64,000 nucleotides of DNA from Vibrio sp. 99-8-1. GTDB taxonomy: Bacteria; Pseudomonadota; Gammaproteobacteria; Enterobacterales; Vibrionaceae. The stretch lies in contig NZ_VTXE01000004.1 in the NCBI RefSeq assembly GCF_013114595.1, positions 1 to 64,000 of the forward strand. The letters run 5' to 3'. Shown here piece by piece: positions 1 to 8,086 of this stretch. The notes under the pieces were generated by a model. It ran no database searches. It had not been told where the DNA came from and saw only the letters and a program-made list of their open reading frames with translations. Positions within the stretch are counted from its first letter, which is position 1. Each line of letters starts with the position of its first letter. The position numbers and the translations under genes are program-made.

Positions 1-1973
1 GTATCGACAACGTTTTCTACGGTAAAGCCGAACATCTTAAAGAGTTCGCCTGCCGGAGCTGACTCACCAAAGGTTGTCATACCGATGATGCGGCCGTCAA
101 AACCAACATACTTGTACCAGAAGTCAGCAATTCCTGCTTCAACAGCAACACGAGCGGTTACGTCTGAAGGCAGTACCGCTTCACGGTAAGCTGCATCTTG
201 CTTGTCAAACACGTCAGTTGCAGGCATGGATACGACGCGTACTTTCTTGCCTTCTGCTGTTAGCTGAGCCGCCGCTTCTGTTGCAAGTTCTACTTCTGAG
301 CCTGTTGCAATCAGAATTAGCTCAGGTTTGCCATCACAATCTTTTAGTACATAACCACCTTTGGCAATGTCCGCAACTTGTGCTTCGCTGCGAGGTTGTT
401 GAGCTAGGTTCTGACGAGAGAAGATAAGCGATGTAGGGCCATCTTTACGCTCAATAGCAAACTTCCACGCTACCGCAGATTCTACCTGGTCACATGGACG
501 CCATGTGCTCATGTTCGGAGTCAGACGAAGAGAAGATACCTGCTCTACCGGTTGGTGAGTCGGACCATCTTCACCCAGACCAATGGAGTCATGAGTGTAC
601 ACTTGAATGTTTTGCACTTTCATCAGTGCCGCCATACGCAGTGCGTTACGTGCGTATTCCATAAACATTAGGAAAGTTGCACCGTAAGGAACAAAGCCAC
701 CATGAAGCGCAAGACCGTTCATAATCGCCGTCATACCAAACTCACGCACACCGTAGTGGATGTAGTTGCCTGATGCATCTTCTGGTGTGATAGATTTAGA
801 GCCAGACCACATTGTCAGGTTCGATGGTGCAAGGTCAGCAGAGCCGCCCATAAATTCTGGTAGCATAGCACCAAACGCTTCTAGTGCGTTTTGTGACGCT
901 TTACGAGATGCGATGTTGGCAGGGTTCGCTTGTAGGTCAGCAATGATTTGAGAGGTCTTTGCTTCCCACTCTGCTGGTAGCTCACCGTTTACGCGGCGTT
1001 TGAATTCTGCTGCAAGCTCTGGGTATGCTGCTTCATAAGCTGCAAATTTCTCATCCCACGCTGCTTCCTTAGTTGCGCCTGCTTCTTTCGCATCCCACTC
1101 TGCATAGATTTCCGACGGAATTTCAAAAGGACCGTGCTCCCAACCAAGTTCTTTACGTGTTGCTGCAATTTCTTCAGCGCCTAGAGGTGCACCGTGACAA
1201 TCGTGTGAACCTGATTTATTTGGTGAACCAAAACCGATGATGGTCTTAGTACAGATAAGCGTTGGCTTGCCTGTTTCTGCCTTCGCAGCTTCAATGGCGG
1301 CATTGATTGCTGCTGCGTCGTGACCATCTACTGCCGGAATTACGTGCCAGCCGTACGCTTCAAAACGCTTAGGTGTGTCGTCAGAGAACCAGCCTTCCAC
1401 TTCACCGTCGATAGAGATGCCGTTGTCATCCCAGAACGCGATTAGCTTGCCAAGACCTAGAGTACCTGCCAGAGAACACGCCTCATGAGAGATACCTTCC
1501 ATTAGACAGCCGTCTCCCATAAACACATAAGTGTTATGGTCAACAATGTCGTGGCCTTCTTTGTTGAACTGCTCAGACAGTGTTTTCTCAGCCAGTGCCA
1601 TACCCACAGCGTTTGTGATGCCTTGGCCTAGAGGACCCGTTGTGGTTTCAACACCCGGAGCGTAACCATATTCTGGGTGACCCGGTGTTTTAGAATGAAG
1701 TTGACGGAAGTTTTTTAGGTCATCAATTGACAGCCCGTAACCAGTCAGGTGAAGCAAAGAGTAAATCAGCATTGAGCCGTGACCGTTAGACAGGATAAAG
1801 CGGTCGCGGTCAGCCCACTCAGGGTTTTGTGGGTTGTGGTTCATGTGGCCACGCCAAAGGACTTCAGCGATGTCCGCCATACCCATAGGAGCACCCGGGT
1901 GACCAGAGTTGGCTTGTTGTACACCATCCATGCTTAACGCGCGGATTGCATTAGCGAGTTGTTTACGTTCCAT
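1..1973 (-). CDS. tkt: Transketolase (3' end cut by window edge)
   Basis: Thiamine-diphosphate enzyme of the non-oxidative pentose phosphate pathway that moves two-carbon units between sugar phosphates in the cytoplasm. The frame is open from an ATG at 1973 to the window edge (657 codons). It begins [19 protein letters not shown] and continues through the [12 protein letters not shown] motif typical of transketolase N-termini. It runs off the edge in a C-terminal stretch reading VENVVD. Family members are about 663-664 aa, so roughly 6-7 residues plus the stop are missing. It lies downstream of tal on the same strand, 127 bp apart, with a terminator-like hairpin between. Transketolase is certain; which paralogue (tktA or tktB) cannot be told. 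Confidence 0.96.
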   Translation of the reverse strand, partial: MERKQLANAIRALSMDGVQQANSGHPGAPMGMADIAEVLWRGHMNHNPQNPEWADRDRFILSNGHGSMLIYSLLHLTGYGLSIDDLKNFRQLHSKTPGHPEYGYAPGVETTTGPLGQGITNAVGMALAEKTLSEQFNKEGHDIVDHNTYVFMGDGCLMEGISHEACSLAGTLGLGKLIAFWDDNGISIDGEVEGWFSDDTPKRFEAYGWHVIPAVDGHDAAAINAAIEAAKAETGKPTLICTKTIIGFGSPNKSGSHDCHGAPLGAEEIAATRKELGWEHGPFEIPSEIYAEWDAKEAGATKEAAWDEKFAAYEAAYPELAAEFKRRVNGELPAEWEAKTSQIIADLQANPANIASRKASQNALEAFGAMLPEFMGGSADLAPSNLTMWSGSKSITPEDASGNYIHYGVREFGMTAIMNGLALHGGFVPYGATFLMFMEYARNALRMAALMKVQNIQVYTHDSIGLGEDGPTHQPVEQVSSLRLTPNMSTWRPCDQVESAVAWKFAIERKDGPTSLIFSRQNLAQQPRSEAQVADIAKGGYVLKDCDGKPELILIATGSEVELATEAAAQLTAEGKKVRVVSMPATDVFDKQDAAYREAVLPSDVTARVAVEAGIADFWYKYVGFDGRIIGMTTFGESAPAGELFKMFGFTVENVVD

Positions 1974-2046
1974 AAATATTTCCAAATTTAAGATAATTTG
2001 TTTAAAAAATGTCGCAGACACTTTTATAGAATTTCTATTTTTCGAC

Positions 2047-2083
2047 GAAAGAAAACACTACAGCTATGGAGGTGACTGTAGTG
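2047..2083 (-). terminator. Hairpin with U-rich tail between tal and tkt
   Basis: A perfect 8-bp stem (CACTACAG at 2056-2063, CTGTAGTG at 2076-2083) with a 12-nt loop is followed on the minus strand by a TTTTCTTT run. This is the form of an intrinsic terminator or attenuator just after tal. It would uncouple tal from tkt at least partly. Confidence 0.65.
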
Positions 2084-2100
2084 CTAAGCTGCTTACTTAA

Positions 2101-3051
2101 TTAAAGTTTTGCAGCGATCATTGTCTCAAGTTTGCCTTGGTCAACGGCGAAGTTACGGATGCCTTCTGCTAGTTTCTCTACTGCCATAGGATCTTGGTTG
2201 TGCTCCCACAAGAACTCTGAGTGAGTCAGTGGAGCTGGGCGATCTTTTAGTTCAGTCGCCGCAACGAGTTTCTCAACAACGTCACCTTCAGCTTCTTCCA
2301 GCTCTTTTAGTAATTGCGGAGCGATAGTTAGACGGTCACAACCTGCAATTTCAAGAATCTCACCGATGTTACGGAAGCTTGCACCCATAACTACTGTGTT
2401 GTAGCCATGTTCTTTGTAGTAGTTGTAAATAGCAGTTACAGAAAGTACACCTGGATCTTCGCTAGCGGCAAAGTCACGACCTTCTTTCGCTTTGTACCAG
2501 TCCATAATACGACCAACAAAAGGAGAGATAAGGTAGGCACCTGCTTCAGCACATGCACGAGCCTGTGCAAATGAGAATAACAAGGTTAGGTTACAGTTGA
2601 TGCCTTCTTTTTCTAGTACTTCTGCAGCACGGATACCTTCCCACGTAGAAGCAAGTTTGATAAGAATACGATCGTTGCTGATACCAGCATCGTTATACAT
2701 CTTAACTAGTTGACGAGCTTTCGCGATGCTGCCTTCAGTATCGTAAGAAAGACGAGCATCAACTTCAGTAGAGATACGACCAGGAATAGTGGTTAGGATT
2801 TCTTTACCAATGTTTACCGCAAGCATGTCGCAAGTATCTTGAACTTGTTGTGCTTTATCATCGCTTTGTGTTTTCGCGTAAGCAATTGCTTGGTCAATTA
2901 GAGGTGCGTATTCTGCAATTTGAGCGGCTTTAAGAATCAAAGATGGGTTAGTAGTGGCGTCTTCTGGTTGATACTTACGAATGGCTTCGATTTCGCCTGT
3001 ATCTGCTACTACTGTCGTTACTTTACGAAGTTGCTCTAGTTTATTGCTCAT
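2101..3051 (-). CDS. tal: Transaldolase
   Basis: 316-aa cytoplasmic enzyme that transfers dihydroxyacetone units between sedoheptulose-7-P and glyceraldehyde-3-P. It begins [20 protein letters not shown]. It carries the family signatures DATTNPSLI (about residues 31-39) and the Schiff-base lysine segment [11 protein letters not shown] (about 130-140), then [11 protein letters not shown] and SPFVGRI. Length matches class 1 TalB-type enzymes. It is the first gene of the minus-strand tal-tkt pair. The 443-bp region upstream contains a TGTTCA-N8-TGAACA inverted repeat that may be an operator for the divergent sugar-responsive regulator. Function is very secure. Confidence 0.97.
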   Translation of the reverse strand: MSNKLEQLRKVTTVVADTGEIEAIRKYQPEDATTNPSLILKAAQIAEYAPLIDQAIAYAKTQSDDKAQQVQDTCDMLAVNIGKEILTTIPGRISTEVDARLSYDTEGSIAKARQLVKMYNDAGISNDRILIKLASTWEGIRAAEVLEKEGINCNLTLLFSFAQARACAEAGAYLISPFVGRIMDWYKAKEGRDFAASEDPGVLSVTAIYNYYKEHGYNTVVMGASFRNIGEILEIAGCDRLTIAPQLLKELEEAEGDVVEKLVAATELKDRPAPLTHSEFLWEHNQDPMAVEKLAEGIRNFAVDQGKLETMIAAKL

Positions 3052-3142
3052 ATCCGTCGTCCTATCCTGTTAAGGCTTAATATGGTCATTTATGTACTTG
3101 CCATTCGCTCAAATAAAGCAAATGGTCGAGAGTTTTCAACCC

Positions 3143-3162
3143 TGTTCAAAAATGCGTGAACA
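3143..3162. promoter_or_regulatory. Inverted repeat TGTTCA-N8-TGAACA upstream of tal
   Basis: A perfect 6-bp dyad lies about 90 bp upstream of the tal start, in the divergent region shared with a SorC-type regulator. More GAACA/TGTTC half-sites lie just to the right (about 3167-3194). The arrangement suggests a regulator-binding site, possibly for the adjacent regulator. No binding consensus was available for comparison. Confidence 0.35.
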
Positions 3163-3339
3163 TATGGAACACTGTTGAAGAATTGATGTGTTCAAATTAG
3201 CGGATCTGCACGATAAGTCAATCATTGAAGCCTGCGAAAAGTGATTTTGGTCAACCTTTACTAGGATTAATAATAACCAAACGTTTGGCTGGCTTTTTTC
3301 CTATCCTCAATGGCTATAATTAGCGCTTTTTATTGGGTG

Positions 3340-3372
3340 AGCATATGTAATGGTGCGTAGCATATGCAATGG
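3340..3372. repeat. Direct repeat AGCATATGYAATGG x2
   Basis: Two 14-bp copies at 3340-3353 and 3359-3372 differ at one base and are separated by 5 bp, giving a 19-bp period (about two helical turns). They lie upstream of the SorC-type regulator. The spacing would suit two protomers binding the same DNA face. Confidence 0.6.
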
Positions 3373-3418
3373 CTAATGGCTTATGTTATATTTGCTGAAT
3401 TCATAGATTAACTAGCCA

Positions 3419-3478
3419 TAGTTATACTCGAGACAGACTAGTTATGCTCGTGACAGACTAATAATGTTCATGAAAGAG
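3419..3478. repeat. Three tandem 20-bp units before the regulator's start
   Basis: Units at 3419-3438, 3439-3458 and 3459-3478 follow each other without gaps. The first two differ at only two positions (pattern TAGTTATRCTCGWGACAGAC) and the third is diverged. The array ends just before the ribosome binding site of the SorC-type regulator (AGAGGA at 3485-3490), so it lies in its promoter or leader. Repeated operators used for autoregulation are the simplest reading, but that is inference. Confidence 0.7.
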
Positions 3479-3494
3479 AGCTATAGAGGAAGAT

Positions 3495-4475
3495 ATGACT
3501 CGATCACAAAGCGATATTTCAGCTCAAAGTACCGACTTATTAACCGAAGTGTCCGTCGCTTATTATCAGGATGGTGCTACTCAGGAAGAGATTTCTAAAA
3601 AATTTGCGATTTCCCGCGCTAAAGTTGGCCGGATGTTAAAGCAGGCACGAGATGAAGGAATCGTGGAGATTACCGTTAAGTACCATCCCGTGTTTAGTGC
3701 AAAGATTGAGCAGAGACTGATTGATCAATTTGGAGTAAAGAGGGCGCTTATTGCTCTTGACCAGCCTAGTGAGCAGTCGCAGCGAACACAAGTGTCAGGG
3801 TTAGTATCTAATTATCTGTCTAGTACGTTAAAGGATGGCATGGTAGTGACGGTTGGTCAGGGACGTAACGTGTCAGCGGTCGCCCATCATGTTGGGGTTA
3901 TCTCGCCTCGATCATGTAAGTTCGTTTGTGGCATTGGAGGTATTCACCCAAGGGGAGGGATGTTCAATGCCGATCATATTTGTCGTCAGTTAGCTAAAAA
4001 ATATGGTGGAACATCAGAAACATTATACGCTCCAGCGTATGCTGAGAATCGTGAACAGAAAAATGTACTGATGCAGAATGAAACAGTAAAACAGACTCTT
4101 GATCTGGCTCGTAAAGCAGATGTTGCTCTGGTTGGTATTGGTGACATGAGTGAAAATAGCTACATGGTCGACTTAGGTTGGTTTACGCCTGATGAGGTGG
4201 TTCAGTCGAGATTAAAACAAGGTGTTGTCGGGGACTTCGCTGGTTATGACTTTTTTGATATTCACGGCAATACGGCAATTACGGTGATGAGTGATCGAAT
4301 TATCGGTTTGGGGATAGAGGAGTTTAGACCTATTTCAGAGGTTATCGCTATTGCTGCGGAGAACAGTAAGCCACTGGCATTATTAGGGGCGTTAAGAACA
4401 GGGGTAATAGATGTTATTGCAACTAGCGTAAGCAATGCTTTAACGGTATTAAACCTAGATGAACAAATGAAGTAA
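3495..4475 (+). CDS. SorC-family sugar-binding transcriptional regulator
   Basis: 326 aa. The N-terminus (about residues 15-60) holds a helix-turn-helix with the sequence QEEISKKFAISRAKVGRMLKQA. The remainder is the DeoR/SorC C-terminal sugar-phosphate-binding domain, with VTVGQGRNVSAVAHH, the ALVGIGDMSENS motif and DFAGYDFFDIHGN. Such regulators usually respond to a phosphorylated sugar. The start ATG has AGAGGA 4 bp upstream. It is divergent from tal, so control of tal and possibly tkt is likely by position. The ligand cannot be told. Confidence 0.88.
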   Translation: MTRSQSDISAQSTDLLTEVSVAYYQDGATQEEISKKFAISRAKVGRMLKQARDEGIVEITVKYHPVFSAKIEQRLIDQFGVKRALIALDQPSEQSQRTQVSGLVSNYLSSTLKDGMVVTVGQGRNVSAVAHHVGVISPRSCKFVCGIGGIHPRGGMFNADHICRQLAKKYGGTSETLYAPAYAENREQKNVLMQNETVKQTLDLARKADVALVGIGDMSENSYMVDLGWFTPDEVVQSRLKQGVVGDFAGYDFFDIHGNTAITVMSDRIIGLGIEEFRPISEVIAIAAENSKPLALLGALRTGVIDVIATSVSNALTVLNLDEQMK

Positions 4476-4484
4476 CAGAAACAA

Positions 4485-4518
4485 TTAGTAAGCGTACATA
4501 AGAGGGTACGCTTACTAA
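4485..4518. terminator. 13-bp inverted repeat between convergent genes
   Basis: A perfect stem (arms 4485-4497 and 4506-4518) with an 8-nt loop separates the regulator from the convergent small gene. It lacks a U-run on either strand. It could stop transcription by structure or protect the regulator's 3' end. Confidence 0.4.
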
Positions 4519-4688
4519 GTAACAGGGTTGGCTTGCTTCCAAGTAATCAGTTGAATCCATGCATTTTCTAGTTCGCTTAACTCTTCTTCGGTTAATAGCG
4601 AAGCACTAGATAGATGGTTGTTAGCAGTATGCTTGATTTGGACCTTCGCCTGAAAGTCTTTTCTCAACTGAGAAATGGTCGATTCCAT
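4515..4688 (-). CDS. Small hypothetical protein (57 aa)
   Basis: Unrecognised. The chosen start gives a 57-aa polar protein starting MESTISQLRKDFQAKVQI and rich in Glu/Leu near LLTEEELSELENAW. A longer reading (75 aa, start at 4742) adds an unlikely tail and has no ribosome binding site. The internal ATG has a weak GAG upstream. The gene sits downstream of moeB on the same strand, beyond a terminator, and converges with the regulator. No function is proposed. Confidence 0.5.
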   Translation of the reverse strand: MESTISQLRKDFQAKVQIKHTANNHLSSASLLTEEELSELENAWIQLITWKQANPVT

Positions 4689-4763
4689 GATTACAGCACT
4701 CAATAAATAATAAACATGTAAGTTGTTGTAATATGATGCCATTTAAAAAGGATCAATCAATAA

Positions 4764-4797
4764 AAAAGTGTGATCAAATGGCAGAGATCACACTTTT
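4764..4797 (-). terminator. Rho-independent terminator after moeA-moeB
   Basis: Arms AAAAGTGTGATC and GATCACACTTTT form a strong stem with a 9-10 nt loop. On the minus strand the stem is followed by TTTTTTATT. It lies 50-85 bp past the moeB stop and ends the moeAB transcript. The plus-strand reading also has a T-run, so it may work in both directions. Confidence 0.85.
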
Positions 4798-4848
4798 GTT
4801 AGGAATTTTAACGAAATGTCTAAAGTTTTATTAAAAGCTCAAAATAAA

Positions 4849-5595
4849 TCACCTACAAACTGAACAGTTAGCATTCTTCGCTAATTTCATTTCCCTCCAG
4901 CTCATGGTTAGTGCATCTAAAATAAGTAATTTTCCCGTTACGCTTGTCCCATAGCCAGAGATGACTTTAATCGCTTCCAATGCTTGAGTTGCACCAATAA
5001 TACCGACCACAGGAGACATGACACCCGCTTCAACACAAGTTAAGGCATTCTCTCCAAATAGTGCACTTAAACACTGGTAACACGGCTGCTCATCTTGATA
5101 GGTAAAGACAGAAACTTGTCCTTCCATACGTATAGCGGCACCTGAGACCAAGGGTGTTTTATTATTAAAGCAAAGTTTATTGAGCTGATTTCTGGTTTCT
5201 ACGTTATCCGTAGCATCAATAACTAGGGTATGTTTTACGATTTCAGCTTTTAACTGTTGATCCGTGAGCTTTTCTGCAATGGTATTTACGTTTATATATG
5301 GGTTAAGTGTGGTCAGGGTTTCTGCCGCGGACACGACTTTTAACTTCCCTATATCCGCATCAGTATGCAGAACTTGTCTTTGTAGATTGGAGACTTCTAC
5401 CGAGTCAAAGTCTACCATTGTGATCGTTCCAACACCCGCAGTCGCTAGGTATTGGCTGCTTGCACAACCTAAACCACCCGCGCCTATGATAAGAATCGAG
5501 CTCTGCTTTAAAGCTTCTTGGCCATCGAAGTCGAAGTTTTTGAGAATGATTTGACGGTTGTAGCGAAGCATCTCTTGGTCTGAAAGAATGTCCAT
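4849..5595 (-). CDS. moeB: Molybdopterin-synthase adenylyltransferase
   Basis: 248-aa ThiF/MoeB/HesA-family E1-like enzyme that adenylates the C-terminal glycine of MoaD during molybdopterin synthesis. Visible are the nucleotide-binding GAGGLG (38-43), the VIDATDN motif (about 125-131), and two zinc CxxC pairs (C172/C175 and C244/C247). C187 in TCVEAGV is the candidate conserved cysteine. ThiF is closely similar, but the position just downstream of moeA on the same strand makes MoeB the better call. The gap to moeA is 83 bp. Confidence 0.93.
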   Translation of the reverse strand: MDILSDQEMLRYNRQIILKNFDFDGQEALKQSSILIIGAGGLGCASSQYLATAGVGTITMVDFDSVEVSNLQRQVLHTDADIGKLKVVSAAETLTTLNPYINVNTIAEKLTDQQLKAEIVKHTLVIDATDNVETRNQLNKLCFNNKTPLVSGAAIRMEGQVSVFTYQDEQPCYQCLSALFGENALTCVEAGVMSPVVGIIGATQALEAIKVISGYGTSVTGKLLILDALTMSWREMKLAKNANCSVCR

Positions 5596-5678
5596 AAAAA
5601 ACCAGTAATAAGTGATTAAAGTTGACAGTAAAAATAAAAGTAGCAGATGATTGACCTGCTACTTTAACTTGATGCTAA

Positions 5679-6914
5679 TTAGTACATGGTGTGGTTAAAC
5701 ATCTGGATTTGTACTGTGTCGCCCACCTCGACATTGCCTCTGTCTGATTCGATAACAACAAAACAGTTACTTAAGCTCATCGAGCGGAATGCTCCAGAAC
5801 TTTGGTTACCTGTGCTTTCTACTTCAAATTTTCCGTCTTTTACAGTGTAAACTCCACGCTGGTAGTCGGTTCTTCCCGGTTTCTTTTTAAATGCTGACTT
5901 AGTGGTAGCAGGAATGGATTCCGGTGCTTTCCAGTTGGTTTCGCCTGCCAGTTTTGCCAGCAACGGTTGCACAAGGACATAACAGGTAATCGCAGCAGAG
6001 ACAGGGTTACCCGGCAAACCACAAAAAATGGCGTTGTCCAGTTTACCGTAGGCAAAAGGTTTACCCGGCTTAATAGCCAGTTTCCAAAAACCAATCTCAC
6101 CCAGCTCTTCTAAGATATCTTTGGTGTAGTCTGCTTCGCCAACACTCACTCCGCCAGACGTCATAACCACATCGGCCAGTTGTTGCGCTTGCTCAAATGT
6201 GTCGCTAAGAAGCTTTGGTTCGTCCGGTATAATGCCTAGATCGATACCTTCACAGCCAAATTTCTCTAGCATGGCTTTAATACCATAGCGATTGCTGTCG
6301 TAAATTTGCCCTTCTTGTAAACTTTCCCCTAATGGTTTCAACTCATCACCTGTAGAGAAAAAGGCAACTTTGGGCTTATTAAATACTGAAACATGGCTAA
6401 AGCCGAGTGAGGCGATCATTGGGATATCTCTTGGTGTTAAACGGGTGCCTTTGCTAAGGACCAAATCACCTTTGGAAATATCGTTGCCTAAATCACGAAT
6501 GTTATTGCGAGGCTTAACTTCTTGATTGTTGAACTTAATGCCTTCTTCAGTTACCTGAGTCTCTTCTTGCATTATTACCGCATCACACTCTTGAGGAATT
6601 TTTGCTCCCGTCATGATGCGAATACAGGTTCCTTTTGGCCATTCACCATCAAATGGTTGCCCTGCAAACGACTTACCCGCTTGAGGTAAGGTATTGGATT
6701 TAATGAGATCTTCTCGTCTAACGGCGTAGCCATCCATTGCTGAATTATCAAATGGAGGAACAAAGATTGGCGAGCGTAGGTCTTCGGCTAACACAAACCC
6801 GATTGACTCTTCGAGCGCGAGGGTGCTTTTTGCTACATTAACAGTGACGCTAGATAACATTTTCTCTAACGCTTCACTAATTGGCATCAGACCTGGAGTA
6901 TCACAACAGCCCAT
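5679..6914 (-). CDS. moeA: Molybdopterin molybdenumtransferase
   Basis: 411 aa. It inserts molybdate into adenylated molybdopterin, the last step of Mo-cofactor assembly. Signatures include PPFDNSAMDGYAV, the MoCF-type motif TSGGVSVGEADYTK and the FCGLPGNPVSA segment. An upstream in-frame ATG would give 507 aa, but its extra 96 residues are not MoeA-like. The internal ATG at 6914 has AAGGAT 8 nt upstream and gives the normal family length. It is the first gene of moeA-moeB and is divergent from folE, with 175 bp between. Confidence 0.95.
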   Translation of the reverse strand: MGCCDTPGLMPISEALEKMLSSVTVNVAKSTLALEESIGFVLAEDLRSPIFVPPFDNSAMDGYAVRREDLIKSNTLPQAGKSFAGQPFDGEWPKGTCIRIMTGAKIPQECDAVIMQEETQVTEEGIKFNNQEVKPRNNIRDLGNDISKGDLVLSKGTRLTPRDIPMIASLGFSHVSVFNKPKVAFFSTGDELKPLGESLQEGQIYDSNRYGIKAMLEKFGCEGIDLGIIPDEPKLLSDTFEQAQQLADVVMTSGGVSVGEADYTKDILEELGEIGFWKLAIKPGKPFAYGKLDNAIFCGLPGNPVSAAITCYVLVQPLLAKLAGETNWKAPESIPATTKSAFKKKPGRTDYQRGVYTVKDGKFEVESTGNQSSGAFRSMSLSNCFVVIESDRGNVEVGDTVQIQMFNHTMY

Positions 6915-7035
6915 AAGGTATCCTTTGTTGTTCTTAATTAACGGTGGAACAATAACATATATCTGCCTTCTTCCCACGTCGCAGGATTCACAGATTATAA
7001 ATCTCGTTTTTAAGATGTAATTATCGCTGATTCCG

Positions 7036-7074
7036 AGTATGCTTGTCAGCCATCCAAAAGGGGTAAAGCATACT
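7036..7074 (+). promoter_or_regulatory. 9-bp inverted repeat in the folE leader
   Basis: AGTATGCTT (7036-7044) and AAGCATACT (7066-7074) are perfect inverted copies separated by 21 nt. The right arm ends 5 nt before the folE ribosome binding site. It could be an operator dyad or an mRNA hairpin that affects folE translation. No known consensus is recognised. Confidence 0.45.
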
Positions 7075-7089
7075 ATTTTAGGAGAGATT

Positions 7090-7743
7090 ATGTCGACTAT
7101 TAGCGAATCAGCGAAGTTGGTTAAAGATGCGCTAGAGATGCGTGGTTTAGAGACACCGATGCAGTCTAACGATATGACTCGTGAAGAGAAAAAAGAGCGC
7201 ATTGAATATCACATGCGTGAAGTCCTGCAAATTCTGGATTTGGACTTATCCGATGACAGTTTAGAAGAGACACCAAATCGTATTGCGAAAATGTACGTTG
7301 ATGAACTGTTTTCTGGATTGGATTACAAAAATTTTCCTAAAATCACCGTCATTGAAAACAAGATGAATGTGAGTGAAATGGTACGGGTGAAGGATATTAC
7401 CGTGACCAGCACCTGTGAGCATCATCTAGTGACTATCGACGGCAAAGCGGCGGTGGCGTATATTCCACGTGGAAAAATCATTGGCTTATCTAAGATTAAT
7501 CGCATTGTGCGCTTTTTTGCTCAACGTCCTCAAGTACAAGAGCGAATGACACAACAGATCTTAGTGGCGTTGCAAACGTTGTTAGAGTCAGAAGATGTCG
7601 CGGTGACCATAGATGCAACACACTATTGTGTTAAGTCTCGTGGAGTGATGGACGCAACAAGCGAAACCACCACGACAGCCTTAGGTGGCATTTTTAAGTC
7701 CAACTCTGCAACACGACATGAGTTTTTACACGGACTAAGATAG
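7090..7743 (+). CDS. folE: GTP cyclohydrolase I (FolE type IA)
   Basis: 217 aa. It converts GTP to 7,8-dihydroneopterin triphosphate, the entry to tetrahydrofolate synthesis. It has the zinc ligands C109 and H112 (TCEHH) and C180 ([10 protein letters not shown]), plus the [17 protein letters not shown] and [12 protein letters not shown] motifs. The start at 7090 is preceded by AGGAGA and gives the family length. A longer frame from 7039 overlaps the inverted repeat and is not needed. It is divergent from moeA; both genes serve pterin cofactors and both enzymes start from or handle pterins. Confidence 0.97.
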   Translation: MSTISESAKLVKDALEMRGLETPMQSNDMTREEKKERIEYHMREVLQILDLDLSDDSLEETPNRIAKMYVDELFSGLDYKNFPKITVIENKMNVSEMVRVKDITVTSTCEHHLVTIDGKAAVAYIPRGKIIGLSKINRIVRFFAQRPQVQERMTQQILVALQTLLESEDVAVTIDATHYCVKSRGVMDATSETTTTALGGIFKSNSATRHEFLHGLR

Positions 7744-7770
7744 CGGCCCCAATGATGTTCATCAGGGCTT

Positions 7771-7794
7771 GATACTCAAGCGAACTTGGGTATC
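7771..7794. terminator. Hairpin between folE and the convergent 57-aa gene
   Basis: GATACTCAAG and CTTGGGTATC form a 10-bp stem (one G-T pair) with a 4-nt loop just after folE and before the stop of the convergent small gene. There is no long U-run, so this is a weak terminator call. Confidence 0.4.
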
Positions 7795-7798
7795 GATA

Positions 7799-7972
7799 TT
7801 ATTCGTCGTAGTAGTCTTCAAGGGCGTACGGGTCATCATCTAAAACATGTTCCATTCGTCCTCTTAACTGCTCTAAATGATATTCCAGCATATTCATGGT
7901 TTCAATATCACCTTCCGAGCACGCTATATAGATTTGTTGTTCCAAATCTTTGATTTTTTCTCGCATGTTCAT
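7799..7972 (-). CDS. Small acidic hypothetical protein (57 aa)
   Basis: An ORF of 57 codons starting at 7972 with a near-perfect AGGAGGT ribosome binding site 5 nt upstream. The protein starts MNMREKIKDLEQQIYIACSE, is predicted helical with heptad-like spacing in the first 40 residues, and ends in an acidic DDDPYALEDYYDE tail. The strong translation signal and charged, regular composition support a real gene. It lies between folE (convergent) and cti (same strand, upstream). I do not recognise a family; a small adaptor or dimeric coiled coil is only a guess. Confidence 0.75.
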   Translation of the reverse strand: MNMREKIKDLEQQIYIACSEGDIETMNMLEYHLEQLRGRMEHVLDDDPYALEDYYDE

Positions 7973-8086
7973 AGCTACCTCCTTATGTCGAATAAGCTGA
8001 AGACATAACGAGAGTGATACAGATTGAGACTATTTACAGCAACGCTAATATTGCACTCAATTCAGTATCCATCCGTTGTCGAGAAA

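Noticed and set aside
218..951. Small plus-strand ORFs within tkt
   Set aside because: They are antisense to a clear transketolase frame and have no ribosome binding sites.
1909..2100. 63-codon plus-strand ORF spanning the start of tkt
   Set aside because: Mostly antisense to tkt and the terminator hairpin; no start signal.
3419..3478. Tandem 20-bp units considered as a CRISPR remnant
   Set aside because: No spacers and no cas genes in the window; better seen as operator-like repeats.
5679..7202. 507-aa version of MoeA
   Set aside because: The extra 96 residues are not MoeA-like, cover the folE leader, and the internal ATG at 6914 has a good ribosome binding site and gives the family length.
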